Source: W2P13-069 sp051876105 (GTDB taxonomy: Bacteria > Actinomycetota > Coriobacteriia > Coriobacteriales > QAMH01). Taken from it: a stretch of 41,656 bases of DNA. Under the pieces are notes generated by a model, which saw nothing but the letters and a program-made list of their open reading frames with translations, did not search any database and was not told where the DNA came from. Below, piece after piece: positions 34,080 to 41,656 of this stretch (position 1 is its first letter; each line of letters begins with the position of its first letter). The position numbers and the translations under genes are program-made. Location of the stretch: assembly GCA_051876105.1 (NCBI GenBank), contig JBJEHN010000018.1, forward strand, positions 1 through 41,656, written 5' to 3'.

Positions 34080-34106
34080 CCCTTTTATCCCACCATATAA
34101 CCCACT
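34080..34106 (-). promoter_or_regulatory. candidate MraZ boxes
   Basis: Upstream of the -35 element the minus strand reads TGGGT (34102-34106), TGGGA (34090-34094) and GGGGA (34080-34084), spaced 12 and 10 bases apart. MraZ boxes are repeated TGGGN with about a 10-base period, so these are plausible, though one box is imperfect. Confidence 0.45.
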
Positions 34107-34235
34107 GCGACAGCCTGTCCCCTCGCTTGAACACAACATCTTGTGGTCTGGTTCCATCCCACCCCTAAATCTTTGAATGAATGACGTGGGAGCCCCTCCC
34201 ATGACTTTTTTGTGAACGCCCCACCCTCCCCCACC

Positions 34236-34621
34236 GGGGCCTGTCCCCAAGCGCGGGGCCTGTCCCCTTTCCGCACGCGGGGCCTGTCCCCAAGCGCGGG
34301 GCCTGTCCCCTTTCCGCACAGGGGCCTGTCCCCAAGTGCTACGGGGGCCTGTCCCCTTTCTGCACGCGGGGCCTGTCCCCAAACGTGCAGGGGCCTGTCC
34401 CCAAACGTGCAGGGGCCTGNNNNNNNNNNNNNNNNNNNNNNNNNNNNNNNNNNNNNNNNNNNNNNNNNNNNNNNNNNNNNNNNNNNNNNNNNNNNNNNNN
34501 NNNNNNNNNNNNNNNNNNNCGCGGGGCCTGTCCCCAAACGTGCAGGGGCCTGTCCCCAAACGTGCAGGGGCCTGTCCCCAAGTGCTACGGGGGCCTGTCC
34601 CCGACCGCGGGGCCTGTCCCC
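34236..34621. repeat. GGGGCCTGTCCCC repeat array 4 (contains a scaffold gap)
   Basis: About thirteen copies of GGGGCCTGTCCCC with short recurring spacers (AAGCGC, TTTCCGCACGC, AAACGTGCA, AAGTGCTACG). It fills the gap between the mraZ promoter region and the hypothetical protein. The spacers also repeat, showing growth by duplication of multi-copy blocks. Confidence 0.85.
34420..34519. other. scaffold gap, 100 N
   Basis: Exactly 100 N. The 55 bases before it (34365-34419) are identical to the 55 bases after it (34520-34574), again indicating contig ends that overlap by a 55-mer. Confidence 0.98.
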
Positions 34622-34689
34622 AAACGCAGCGGGGCCGCGCTGCCCTGCGGGTGGCGGCGCGGCCCCTGTGGTCAGTGGTTGTCTGAGAG

Positions 34690-35421
34690 CTACTTGAGCA
34701 TGTCCTTTGCGGATTGGGCGAGCTTCTCGCCGGCAGAGGCGGCCATCTCCGAGCCCTTCTCGGCGGCCTTGCTCGCAAGCGGCTTCACGGCATCGAGCAT
34801 GCCGCGGCCCAGCTTGGCAACACCGCGGCCGACCGGCGCGAGCTTCTCGTCCACAAAGACCTCCGCCTTGTTTGCCGTGTCATCGCCCACCACAGCCCTG
34901 AAGCCCTTCTCGGCGACCTCCGCTCCGGTGCTCGCCACGGCCTTGACGCCCTTGCCGGCGGCAGAGGCGGCCTCCTTTGCCTCGGCGGCCATCTCCTTGG
35001 CGGCGGGCGCAAGGTCCTCCTCCGCGTACTCCTTCACCCGCTGGCCCCATTCGCGGCCCCATTCCTCGCCCTGCTTGAAGGCGGGGTCGTTCCTAGTCTC
35101 CTCGTCGATGACCTCCTTGCCGGTCATGTTCTGGTAGCCCGCGCCCATGAGAGCCACACCGCCGGCGATTGCGGCGATGCCCGGGCCGGGCAGGATCAGC
35201 ATGGGGACACCCACCGCCGTGACGGCTGCTCCGGCTGCCATCTGCTTCACGCCCTTGGCTTTCTTCGGGTCCGCCGTGGTTGGGGGGACGTGCGCGGCCT
35301 CTTCATCGGTCACCTCGGCATCCACAACCACTGCCTCGTCTGAGACGGGCTCGCCCCCTCCCTTGCCAGGGTCGTCATCATAGCTGTAGGTGAAGTAGGC
35401 GTCGTCGCGCTTCTTGAACAC
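34690..35421 (-). CDS. hypothetical protein with hydrophobic Gly-rich segment and Ala/Lys/Glu-rich helical half
   Basis: The product is 243 residues, function not recognised. An acidic start (FTYSYDDDPGKGGGEPVSDE) leads to a hydrophobic stretch at about 61-95, with PMLILPGPGIAAIAGGVALM, which could be one or two short membrane segments. The second half is Ala-, Lys- and Glu-rich (KEMAAEAKEAASAAGKGVKA), with repeats that look helical or apolipophorin-like. Start is a GTG at 35421 with AAGGAG five bases upstream, a strong site that supports a real gene. It stands alone between two repeat arrays and is transcribed towards the division cluster. Confidence 0.72.
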   Translation of the reverse strand: MFKKRDDAYFTYSYDDDPGKGGGEPVSDEAVVVDAEVTDEEAAHVPPTTADPKKAKGVKQMAAGAAVTAVGVPMLILPGPGIAAIAGGVALMGAGYQNMTGKEVIDEETRNDPAFKQGEEWGREWGQRVKEYAEEDLAPAAKEMAAEAKEAASAAGKGVKAVASTGAEVAEKGFRAVVGDDTANKAEVFVDEKLAPVGRGVAKLGRGMLDAVKPLASKAAEKGSEMAASAGEKLAQSAKDMLK

Positions 35422-35536
35422 AGGGGCTCCTTATGCAGTTGAATCTTGCTGTACATCCACATCTTAGCCCTCGCCGCACGCGGGCAACACAGCCACCACA
35501 GTCTCCCCACGAGGGCGTCACCCTCCCGCCACATTC

Positions 35537-35772
35537 GGGGACAGGCCCCGCGTTTGGGGACAGGCCCCGTGAGGCAGGACCTGCTTGGGGACAGGCCCCG
35601 ATTGTCGCAAGCGTTTGGGGACAGGCCCCGGTTGCGTGCACATGGGGACAGACCCCGCGTTGCGCGCGTTTGGGGACAGGCCCCCACGGTAGGCAGGACC
35701 TGCTTGGGGACAGGCCCACGGCTTGGAACGGGGACAGGCCCCGATTGTCGCGCGCGTTTGGGGACAGGCCCC
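35537..35772. repeat. GGGGACAGGCCCC repeat array 5
   Basis: About nine copies, some altered (GGGGACAGACCCC, GGGACAGGCCCAC). Spacers include GCAGGACCTGCTT and GATTGTCGC..CGTTT, each used twice, so blocks have duplicated. The array lies between the hypothetical protein and the phosphofructokinase 3' end. It has no gap and could be aligned directly. Confidence 0.85.
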
Positions 35773-35861
35773 GGTTGCGAGGGCAGATGCAGAGCGGCCC
35801 CTGCTGGAAGCAGAGGCCGCTGGCGATTTCGTGTGATGGGGCTGCTGGGCAGCCGTGCGGG

Positions 35862-37070
35862 TTAGCGCTGGTTAAAGGGGACGATGGTGGCGGGGCGGCC
35901 GTTCTCGTAGACCAGCTTGGGCTCGCCTTCGATGAGCGGGGCGAAGTACTTCTTCGCCTCGTCGGTGATGCCGGCGTAGTCGGGCAGAATCCACGCTTTG
36001 GGGAACTGCTTGACGTAGTTGGCGAACTCACTGGCCGGGCCGGCGAAGAACTCGGCGCTGTAGGGAGCGTCCAGGTCAGTGCGCGGCTTGATGCCCACAA
36101 CACTGGAGGTGAACACGCCGTCTGCAGAGCGCATGTGGGCGCTCATGCCCAGCTCGTAGGCCTCGGTGACGTCCACCAGGCTCTGGGCAAAGTTTGAGGA
36201 ACGGGCAGCGCGGCTGAGGTCCTGGACCACGCCGCGGGGCGCGATGCCAGCGTCCACGATCATCTGCTTGAGCTGCAGGCCCGCGCCGCCCAGCACGGCG
36301 TGCGCAAAGCCGTCGTTGGCGCTGGCACCCGCGGAGATGTAGGTGCCGTCTGCGTAGCGGCCGCCCTCGGAGACGACGATGTAGCACTCGTTCTTCTCGT
36401 CCATGCAGCGCTTGACCTGGCCCAGGAAGGCGTCCTTGTCGAAGGGCACCTCCGGCAGCACCAGCAGGTCGACATCACCGCTCATGCAGCAGCTGGCAGC
36501 CAGCCAGCCGGCGTCGCGGCCCATGGTCTCGAGTACGAAGACCTCCGGGCGGGTGTAGGCGGCGTAGTCGAGGTAGGTTGCGTGGGTGATCTCGACAGCG
36601 ACCTTGGCGGCAGAGGCGAAGCCGGGGCAGTGGTCGACGGGGACGAGGTCGTTGTCGACGGTCTTGGGGATGCCGATGAAGCGCTTGGCGATCCCGTTGG
36701 CCTGAGCCCAGGAGCTGAGGGCGTCGACGGTGTCCATGGAGTCGTTGCCGCCGATGTAGAACATGCACTCGATATCGTGCGCGTCCATCACCTCGACCAG
36801 GCGCTGGTAGTCCTCGGTCTTCTCGCGCGAGAGCTTGTAGCGGCAGGTGCCCAGGGCCGAGGACGGGGTCTGCTTGAGGATCTCGATCTCATGGCCGGAG
36901 AGCTCCGTGAGGTCGTAGAGCTTGTCTGCCAGGACGCCTTCGATGCCGTGGATGCCGCCGTAGACGCGGTCGTAGAAGGGGTTGAGCTGGTTGGCGCGGA
37001 TGACGCCTGCCAGGCTTGCGTTGATGACGGCGGTGGGGCCACCGGACTGTGCGACGAGGCAGTTCCTCAT
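35862..37070 (-). CDS. pfp: phosphofructokinase, pyrophosphate-type active site
   Basis: The product is 402 residues. It phosphorylates fructose 6-phosphate in glycolysis. GGND at 107-110 has Asp110 where ATP enzymes have Gly (GGDGS), and PKTVDND has Lys136 where ATP enzymes have Gly (PGTIDND). These two residues mark PPi-using enzymes, which also run in reverse. Other motifs: NCLVAQSGGPTAVINASLAG at the start and ETMGRDAGWLAA. The ATG at 37070 follows AAGGAG seven bases away. Many databases simply say 6-phosphofructokinase; the donor is inferred from the residues. Confidence 0.88.
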   Translation of the reverse strand: MRNCLVAQSGGPTAVINASLAGVIRANQLNPFYDRVYGGIHGIEGVLADKLYDLTELSGHEIEILKQTPSSALGTCRYKLSREKTEDYQRLVEVMDAHDIECMFYIGGNDSMDTVDALSSWAQANGIAKRFIGIPKTVDNDLVPVDHCPGFASAAKVAVEITHATYLDYAAYTRPEVFVLETMGRDAGWLAASCCMSGDVDLLVLPEVPFDKDAFLGQVKRCMDEKNECYIVVSEGGRYADGTYISAGASANDGFAHAVLGGAGLQLKQMIVDAGIAPRGVVQDLSRAARSSNFAQSLVDVTEAYELGMSAHMRSADGVFTSSVVGIKPRTDLDAPYSAEFFAGPASEFANYVKQFPKAWILPDYAGITDEAKKYFAPLIEGEPKLVYENGRPATIVPFNQR

Positions 37071-37145
37071 TGGATGCTCCTTAGCTTCATACGGACGAAC
37101 CTCTCCATTCTCCCACAACGGCCGCCGCCGCGCGCCGCCCGCAGT

Positions 37146-37440
37146 GGGCCTGTCCCCAAACGAAACGGGGCCTGTCCCCAAGCGCGCCGCCCGCAGTGGG
37201 CCTGTCCCCAAACGAAACGGGGCCTGTCCCCAAGCGNNNNNNNNNNNNNNNNNNNNNNNNNNNNNNNNNNNNNNNNNNNNNNNNNNNNNNNNNNNNNNNN
37301 NNNNNNNNNNNNNNNNNNNNNNNNNNNNNNNNNNNNCGCCAAACGAAACGGGGCCTGTCCCCAAGCGCGCCGCCCGCACGGGGCCTGTCCCCAAAGGTTG
37401 TCCCCAAAGGTGACGCGCGCAGCAAAAAGGGCCTGTCCCC
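37146..37440. repeat. GGGGCCTGTCCCC repeat array 6 (contains a scaffold gap)
   Basis: About seven copies in alternating spacing, with the block GGGCCTGTCCCC-AAACGAAAC-GGGGCCTGTCCCC-AAGCGCGCCGCCCGCA repeated. It lies between rsmB and the phosphofructokinase, two genes in the same direction. Confidence 0.83.
37237..37336. other. scaffold gap, 100 N
   Basis: Exactly 100 N within array 6. The flanks share repeat blocks but, unlike two of the other gaps, not an exact 55-base duplicate. Confidence 0.98.
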
Positions 37441-37482
37441 AAATGGAGGCAGGCCCCAGGCGCGGCGGGTGGAAGGGAGCGC

Positions 37483-38754
37483 TCAGCTGCAGCGCTTGAG
37501 GATCACGGCGAAGTGGCCGTCGCAGCCGCCCTTGGCAGGCAGGCTGGCGAAGAAGCCCTCCTCTGTGATGAACTGCTCCACGTCCTCGAAGGCGGGTGCG
37601 GCCTCGACGATCTCGAAGCCGCGGCCTTGCGGGCTCTTGAGGAAGGAGGCGACGACCTCCTGGTTCTCGCGGCGCAGTATCGAGCAGGTGGCATACACCA
37701 TCACGCAGCCCGGGCGCACGCGCGGCGCAGCGCTCTTGAGCATCTGCAGCTGCAGCTTGGCCAGCGCGCTGACGTCCTTCTTCTTGAGGTTCCAGCGTAT
37801 CTCCGGGTGGCGGCGCAGGGTGCCCGTGCCGCTGCAGGGCGCGTCGATGAACACGGCGTCGAACAGGGCCGGCAGCCCCCCGACCTCGTCGAGGCACGTG
37901 GCGTCTCCCGTGTGCGCCACCACGCCGGGAACGCGCTGCTCGGCCATGCGCTGGCGCAGCAGCTCCTCTTTGAAGGAGTGCACGTCGAGCGTGTGGATGA
38001 GCGCCGGCTCGCCGTACCAGGCATAGGCGTTGCGCTGCATGAGCATGGTCTTGGTGCCGCGCCCGGCGCCGATCTCGAGCACGCTGCCGTCTACCGGCAC
38101 CATGCTCGCGGTCTGCTGCGAGGCGAGGTCCGCGGCAAAGCGCGAGCCCTCGAGGTAGGGGTTGTCCACGGTGAAGGTGGGCGCGGGCTCCAGGCAGGCT
38201 GCAAGGATGGCCTCGGTCTGCTGGATGCCGTACTGCATGAGCAGCGCGTCGACCAGCCACTGCGGCATGCCGAAGAAGCGCGCCAGGGCCTCGTGGTCCT
38301 CGCGCGGGTCGCCCCAGGGGAAGGCCTCGGCATCGCGCACCATCTTGCGCAGCACGGCGTTGCCCAAGCCGGCCGCCTTCTTGGCGGCGGCGCGCACCAG
38401 CTCCACGCCCTGGTCGACCACCACGTGCGCGGGCTTGTGCAGAAAGAGCAGCTCGTAGGCAGAGATGCGCAGGGCGTCGCGCACCTTGGGCTTGACGTCC
38501 TTGGGGCTGTTGAGGTTGCGGTCGATGAGCAGGTCGAGCGTCCCGCGCGTCATAACCACGCCGAAGACGAGCACCTGCATGTAGTCGAAGTCCTCTTGCG
38601 GGCCCTCCCACGAGCCGCGGCGGGCGTCGATGAGCTCGCGCGCGAAGGCCTCGCGCTCGCGCACCTCGCGGGTGAGCTCGAGCGCGGCGCGGCGCGCGGG
38701 GGTGAGCCGGGCGGCGTCGGCGCTCGAGGCAGCGCCCTGCCTCTTGCCGGCCAC
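37483..38754 (-). CDS. rsmB: 16S rRNA (cytosine-5) methyltransferase, RsmB/Sun family
   Basis: The product is 423 residues. An N-terminal NusB-like RNA-binding domain (ALELTREVREREAFARELID, RISAYELLFLHKPAHVVVDQ, about 20-150) precedes the methyltransferase domain: SAM motif VLEIGAGRGTKT, then IDAPCSGTGTLRRHPEIRW with one catalytic cysteine and YATCSILRRENQEVV with the second. In E. coli the target is C967 of 16S rRNA. The usual PGGK after the SAM motif is GRGTKT here. Start is a GTG at 38754 directly after the fmt stop. Confidence 0.92.
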   Translation of the reverse strand: MAGKRQGAASSADAARLTPARRAALELTREVREREAFARELIDARRGSWEGPQEDFDYMQVLVFGVVMTRGTLDLLIDRNLNSPKDVKPKVRDALRISAYELLFLHKPAHVVVDQGVELVRAAAKKAAGLGNAVLRKMVRDAEAFPWGDPREDHEALARFFGMPQWLVDALLMQYGIQQTEAILAACLEPAPTFTVDNPYLEGSRFAADLASQQTASMVPVDGSVLEIGAGRGTKTMLMQRNAYAWYGEPALIHTLDVHSFKEELLRQRMAEQRVPGVVAHTGDATCLDEVGGLPALFDAVFIDAPCSGTGTLRRHPEIRWNLKKKDVSALAKLQLQMLKSAAPRVRPGCVMVYATCSILRRENQEVVASFLKSPQGRGFEIVEAAPAFEDVEQFITEEGFFASLPAKGGCDGHFAVILKRCS

Positions 38755-39675
38755 CTACACCGCCTCCCACACGGGGGCGGCGTTGCGCAGGCCGTTGAGC
38801 CAGCCCTGCACCGGCATCTCCTTCTTGCCTTGGGGCTTCACTGCCAGCAGCTCGAGCGCGCCGTTCTCGCAGCCCAGCACGATGCGCTTCTTCTGGAGGA
38901 GCACGGCGCCGGGTGCGACGGCATCTGCGGCGGGGCGCGCCTCCACGACCTGCACCTCCTTGCCGCACACGCTGCAGCGCGCGGGGGCGCGGTGGTTGGA
39001 GGCCTGGATGCGGCGCATGCAGGCGGCAGCGGAAAGCTGCGGCGAGAGCAGCGTCTCGTCCTTGGCAATCTTTGCGGCGTAGGTGACCATGGACTCGTCT
39101 TGCACCTGCCAGCTGTCCGTGCCCGCCTCGACGGCGGCCAGGGCCTCCACCATGCCGCGCGCGCCGATGGCGGCCAGCTCGTCGGTGAGCTGGTCGGTGG
39201 TCTTGCCGCCAACCGGCACCGAGCCGGCGGTGATGTAGTCGCCCGCGTCGAGCTCGAGCACCACCTTCATGGTGCAGACGCCGGCTTCCTCGTCGCCTTC
39301 GAGGATGGCACGCTGGATGGGGGCCGCACCGCGCCAGCGCGGCAGCAGCGAGGCATGCGCGTTGTACGTGCCCAGCGGCGGGATGTCGAGCACCTCCTGG
39401 GGCAACAGCATGCCGTAGGCGGCCACGACCAGCGCCTGCGGGGCGAGCTGCCTCAAGCGCTCCTGCTCCTCGGCGCTGCGCAGGGTGGGCGGGGTGAAGA
39501 CGGGCAGGCCCAGCTCGAGCGCCGCAGCCTTGACCTCGCTAGGGCGCAGCTCCTTGCCGCGCCCGCTCGCAGCATCTGCGCGCGTGTAAACCGCCGCCAC
39601 TTCATGGCCGGCCTCGACCAGGGCCCGCAGCGTAGGCACCGCATACCCCGGCGTCCCCATGAACACAACCCTCAT
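38755..39675 (-). CDS. fmt: methionyl-tRNA formyltransferase
   Basis: The product is 306 residues. It formylates initiator Met-tRNA. VVFMGTPGYAVPTLRALVEA is the classic start, followed by GRGKELRPSEVK, VVAAYGMLLPQEVLDIPPLG, NAHASLLPRWRGAAPIQRAI (formyl-folate site with Asn-His) and DAGDYI. The ATG at 39675 follows GGGAGG. Unusually, its C-terminal domain contains CSVCGKEV near 232-240, a CxxC pair not typical of Fmt. It pairs with def upstream, which later removes the formyl group. Confidence 0.95.
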   Translation of the reverse strand: MRVVFMGTPGYAVPTLRALVEAGHEVAAVYTRADAASGRGKELRPSEVKAAALELGLPVFTPPTLRSAEEQERLRQLAPQALVVAAYGMLLPQEVLDIPPLGTYNAHASLLPRWRGAAPIQRAILEGDEEAGVCTMKVVLELDAGDYITAGSVPVGGKTTDQLTDELAAIGARGMVEALAAVEAGTDSWQVQDESMVTYAAKIAKDETLLSPQLSAAACMRRIQASNHRAPARCSVCGKEVQVVEARPAADAVAPGAVLLQKKRIVLGCENGALELLAVKPQGKKEMPVQGWLNGLRNAAPVWEAV

Positions 39676-39798
39676 AGACAACCTCCCCACCAAGGGACCG
39701 ACAACTCAATGATCACAACACTCAAACGCCCACATGTCCTGCATTTCCCCCACAGGTTGAACCTCAAACCTCACAGGTTGGGCAAAAGTCAGCGAGGG

Positions 39799-39893
39799 TT
39801 CGCTGGGTGCGTGCAATGGCCCCGCGCCTAGGGCCGTAGCGTACTTCGCTACGTGAGGCCCGTAGCGCGGGGCCAGTGTGCGTGCCCAGCGAA
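39799..39893. repeat. 95-bp imperfect palindrome upstream of fmt
   Basis: TTCGCTGGGTGCGTGCAATG, then GCCCCGCGCCTAGGGCC, at the left pairs with the mirror sequence ending GTGCGTGCCCAGCGAA at the right, around the centre GTAGCGTACTTCGCTAC. Arms of about 42 bases match with few mismatches. It lies between def and fmt and could be a small nonautonomous mobile element or an RNA processing site. The flanking 39694-39798 shows nothing else. Confidence 0.75.
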
Positions 39894-39929
39894 GCCGCAG
39901 CGTCGAGACAAAGCCCGAGGAACGAGGGC

Positions 39930-40472
39930 TTAATGAACTTCTCCGGGCTTAGCTCCGCGGGCAACGGCCTCGTCGTACTCCTTGAGGGCCTGGATGCGGG
40001 CCAGGGGCGGCATGCGGTCGACGAAGGTCTTGCCGTCGAGGTGGTCGAGCTCGTGCTGCATGCAGCGGCCGAAGAGCCCGTCGCCTTTATAGCGCACGAG
40101 GTTGTAGTCCTCGTCGTAGCACTCGACCTCGACCCACTCCCAGCGCTCGACGTCGCCGTTGATGCCGGGCACGGAGAGGCAGCCCTCGGAGTTGACAACG
40201 GTTTCCTCAGAATGGTCGACGATCACGGGGTTGATCATGGTGATGGGGTTCTTCTTGAGGGGGCGGCCCTTCTCGTCTTCTTCGACCCAGTCGCAGTCGA
40301 TGACGACGAAGCGCTTGAGCAGGCCCACCTGCGGCGCGGCGATGCCGACGCCGTCTGTCTTGTACATGAGCTTGGCCATGTCCTTGGCCAGGCGCTTGAT
40401 TGACGTGTCCCCGATCTCCACTGGCTCGCTTACCTCGCGCAGCAGGGGGTCGGGCAGGGTGATGATGTTCAT
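39930..40472 (-). CDS. def: peptide deformylase
   Basis: The product is 180 residues. It removes the N-formyl group from new proteins using a metal ion. All three motifs are present: GVGIAAPQ (41-48), EGCLS (96-100, metal ligand C98) and HELDH (140-144, metal ligands H140 and H144, catalytic E141). The start MNIITLPDPLLREV at 40472 has GGGAGG a few bases upstream. It is separated from fmt by the 95-bp palindrome, though the two act in the same pathway. Confidence 0.97.
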   Translation of the reverse strand: MNIITLPDPLLREVSEPVEIGDTSIKRLAKDMAKLMYKTDGVGIAAPQVGLLKRFVVIDCDWVEEDEKGRPLKKNPITMINPVIVDHSEETVVNSEGCLSVPGINGDVERWEWVEVECYDEDYNLVRYKGDGLFGRCMQHELDHLDGKTFVDRMPPLARIQALKEYDEAVARGAKPGEVH

Positions 40473-40529
40473 ACCAACCTCCCTCAGGTTCTTCGCATAC
40501 GGGCCAGAGTTTAGCAGCTGCAGGCACAG

Positions 40530-40569
40530 AAAAGGCGGGCCGCCGCGCGTTGTGCGGCAAGCCCGCCTT
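40530..40569 (-). terminator. intrinsic terminator of the formate/nitrite channel gene
   Basis: On the minus strand AAGGCGGGC...GCCCGCCTT encloses a second stem, GCCGC...GCGGC, followed by TTTT. It lies 21 bases after the channel stop codon, ahead of def. Confidence 0.75.
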
Positions 40570-40589
40570 CTGCGCCGCAAAGTGCGCCG

Positions 40590-41426
40590 CTAGTTCTTGC
40601 GGTAGGCCAGCCAGTAGAGGATGCCCACGAACACAGCGCCGCCCACGATGTTGCCCAGGGTGGCGAAGAAGATGTTGTAGACCGCCCCGCTCCAAGCCAG
40701 CGCGCCCACGGAGCCGTAGCCCATGAGCGAGGCCACAGTGCCCATGGGGAGGAAGAACATGTTGGCCACGCAGTGCTCGAAGCCCATGGCGACGAAGGCG
40801 GTGACGGGGAACATGCAGGTCACGATCTTGTCGATGACGGTGCGGCCGGCAAAGCCCATCCACACGGCCAGGCAGACGAGGAAGTTGCACATGATGCCGC
40901 GGCAGAAGATCTCCAGCGGGCCGAGTGCCTCCTTGGAGGCGGCCACGGCCACCATCTGGTTGCCGATGGTGTTGTCGCCCGCCTTGATGGCCGCCACGCC
41001 GCAGCCCACCACCACGAGCACCAGCAGCAGCGAGCCGGCCAGGTTGCCGATGTAGACCACAACCCAGTTGCGCAGCAGCTTGAGCCAGGTGATCTTCTTC
41101 TCGAGCGCGGCGATGACCATGAGGGTGTTGCCGGTGAAGAGCTCTGCGCCGGCGATGACCACGAGGATGAGGCCGATGGAGAACATGGCCGCGCCGAAGA
41201 CGCTGGCAACGGCAAAGCTCAGGGTCTGGTCCGCCTTGACGTAGGTCATGAACAGCGCGCCGGTGCCGATGAACAGGCCCGCCGCGATAGCCAGCCAGAA
41301 CATGCGCCCCGCGCTCATCTGCGCCTTGGTCATGCCCACGGCCTCGGCCTTGGCCACAACGCCCGCGCCGGCCGCGTGGTCGGGTTTGCAGGCCGCGATG
41401 TCGGCCTTGGTGATCTCCTCTGCCAT
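40590..41426 (-). CDS. formate/nitrite channel family protein (FocA/NirC type)
   Basis: The product is 278 residues with six membrane helices and a short cytoplasmic N-end. FNT proteins are pentameric channels for formate, nitrite or hydrosulfide. Family marks are AGLFIGTGALFMT, ELFTGNTLMVIAALEKKITW (omega-loop region), NWVVVYIGNLAGSLL, CNFLVCLAVWMGFAGRT and GFEHCVANMFFLPMG with the pore histidine. Substrate is not decided by sequence; formate fits an anaerobic fermenter. The ATG at 41426 follows GAGGACACA, and a terminator follows the gene. Confidence 0.92.
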   Translation of the reverse strand: MAEEITKADIAACKPDHAAGAGVVAKAEAVGMTKAQMSAGRMFWLAIAAGLFIGTGALFMTYVKADQTLSFAVASVFGAAMFSIGLILVVIAGAELFTGNTLMVIAALEKKITWLKLLRNWVVVYIGNLAGSLLLVLVVVGCGVAAIKAGDNTIGNQMVAVAASKEALGPLEIFCRGIMCNFLVCLAVWMGFAGRTVIDKIVTCMFPVTAFVAMGFEHCVANMFFLPMGTVASLMGYGSVGALAWSGAVYNIFFATLGNIVGGAVFVGILYWLAYRKN

Positions 41427-41656
41427 TGTGTCCTCTCTCTCCTCAAAACCGCAGGGCCCGCGCGCAGCGCAGGCCGTCCCGGTTCGTTTCAATGGATGGG
41501 GCTGATGATAGGCGAGCACAGCGCAGCACGGGCAGACGCACCCCCAAAAGGCCCCAATCCCGCCGCCGCAGGTGCATGCGGGGTCGGCGGGGCGCCCTGA
41601 GGGGGACTGACGGAGCAGAGCCCGAACGCAGGCGCCGCGGGAGCGAGGACTGTCTG
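41427..41656. other. non-coding end of window
   Basis: These 230 bases upstream of the channel gene show no convincing gene on either strand. TATCAT (minus strand) is a possible -10 for the channel gene, but no matching -35 is clear. The last ~60 bases contain loosely repeated GGACTG and CGCC motifs of unknown meaning. Confidence 0.5.

Overview
The window is a high-GC stretch of a draft scaffold, most likely from an anaerobic, gut-type actinobacterium of the class Coriobacteriia. Clues are the high GC content, a PPi-type phosphofructokinase, short-form ThiC, a menaquinone methyltransferase, a formate/nitrite channel, secreted proteins with InlB-type repeats, and UGA-containing selenoprotein genes. 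The genus cannot be named from sequence alone. Four runs of exactly 100 N (2353-2452, 3594-3693, 34420-34519, 37237-37336) are scaffold gaps. All four lie in or beside short repeat arrays, and two are flanked by the same 55 bases on both sides.

Layout. 1-141: start of rpsB (minus) with a good promoter and a leader hairpin. 511-2076: secreted cell-wall-type protein (minus). 2691-3545: D-amino-acid aminotransferase (plus). 3902-9796: thiamine locus (minus), in transcription order TPP riboswitch, thiD, thiC, thiE, thiM, thiamine-binding protein, a frameshifted membrane protein and thiN. It builds the pyrimidine half (ThiC, ThiD) but has only thiazole salvage (ThiM). 10153-12087: secreted GH25 lysozyme, a modular cousin of the first secreted protein. 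12367-13602: threonine/serine exporter (plus).

13623-18716 (minus): ileS, lspA, an RluA-family pseudouridine synthase, and then two small overlapping genes, each interrupted at the same alignment column by an in-frame UGA. A hairpin with a GGUCU loop lies 17 nt after each UGA. I read these as two tandem paralogous selenoproteins, and they are the most notable content of the window. 18911-22839 (minus): DUF3467-like protein, cca, menG/ubiE, YugP-type zinc peptidase and a small alarmone synthetase.

22969-33953 (minus): division and cell-wall cluster mraZ-rsmH-ftsL-ftsI-murE-murF-mraY-murD-ftsW, with a recognisable promoter and candidate MraZ boxes. It stops after ftsW, without murG, murC, ftsQ or ftsZ. 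34690-41426 (minus): hypothetical protein with a glycine-rich hydrophobic segment, PPi-type phosphofructokinase, rsmB, fmt, def and a focA-family channel.

Between genes there are at least four repeat types: about fifty copies of GGGGACAGGCCCC (or its complement) in six arrays; a TGTCCAAGAAAGGGGGTTAGGCGGCGTTT-like element in two places; one element ending in CTCAGGATGAC; and a 95-bp imperfect palindrome upstream of fmt. No rRNA, tRNA, CRISPR array, transposase or prophage gene was seen.
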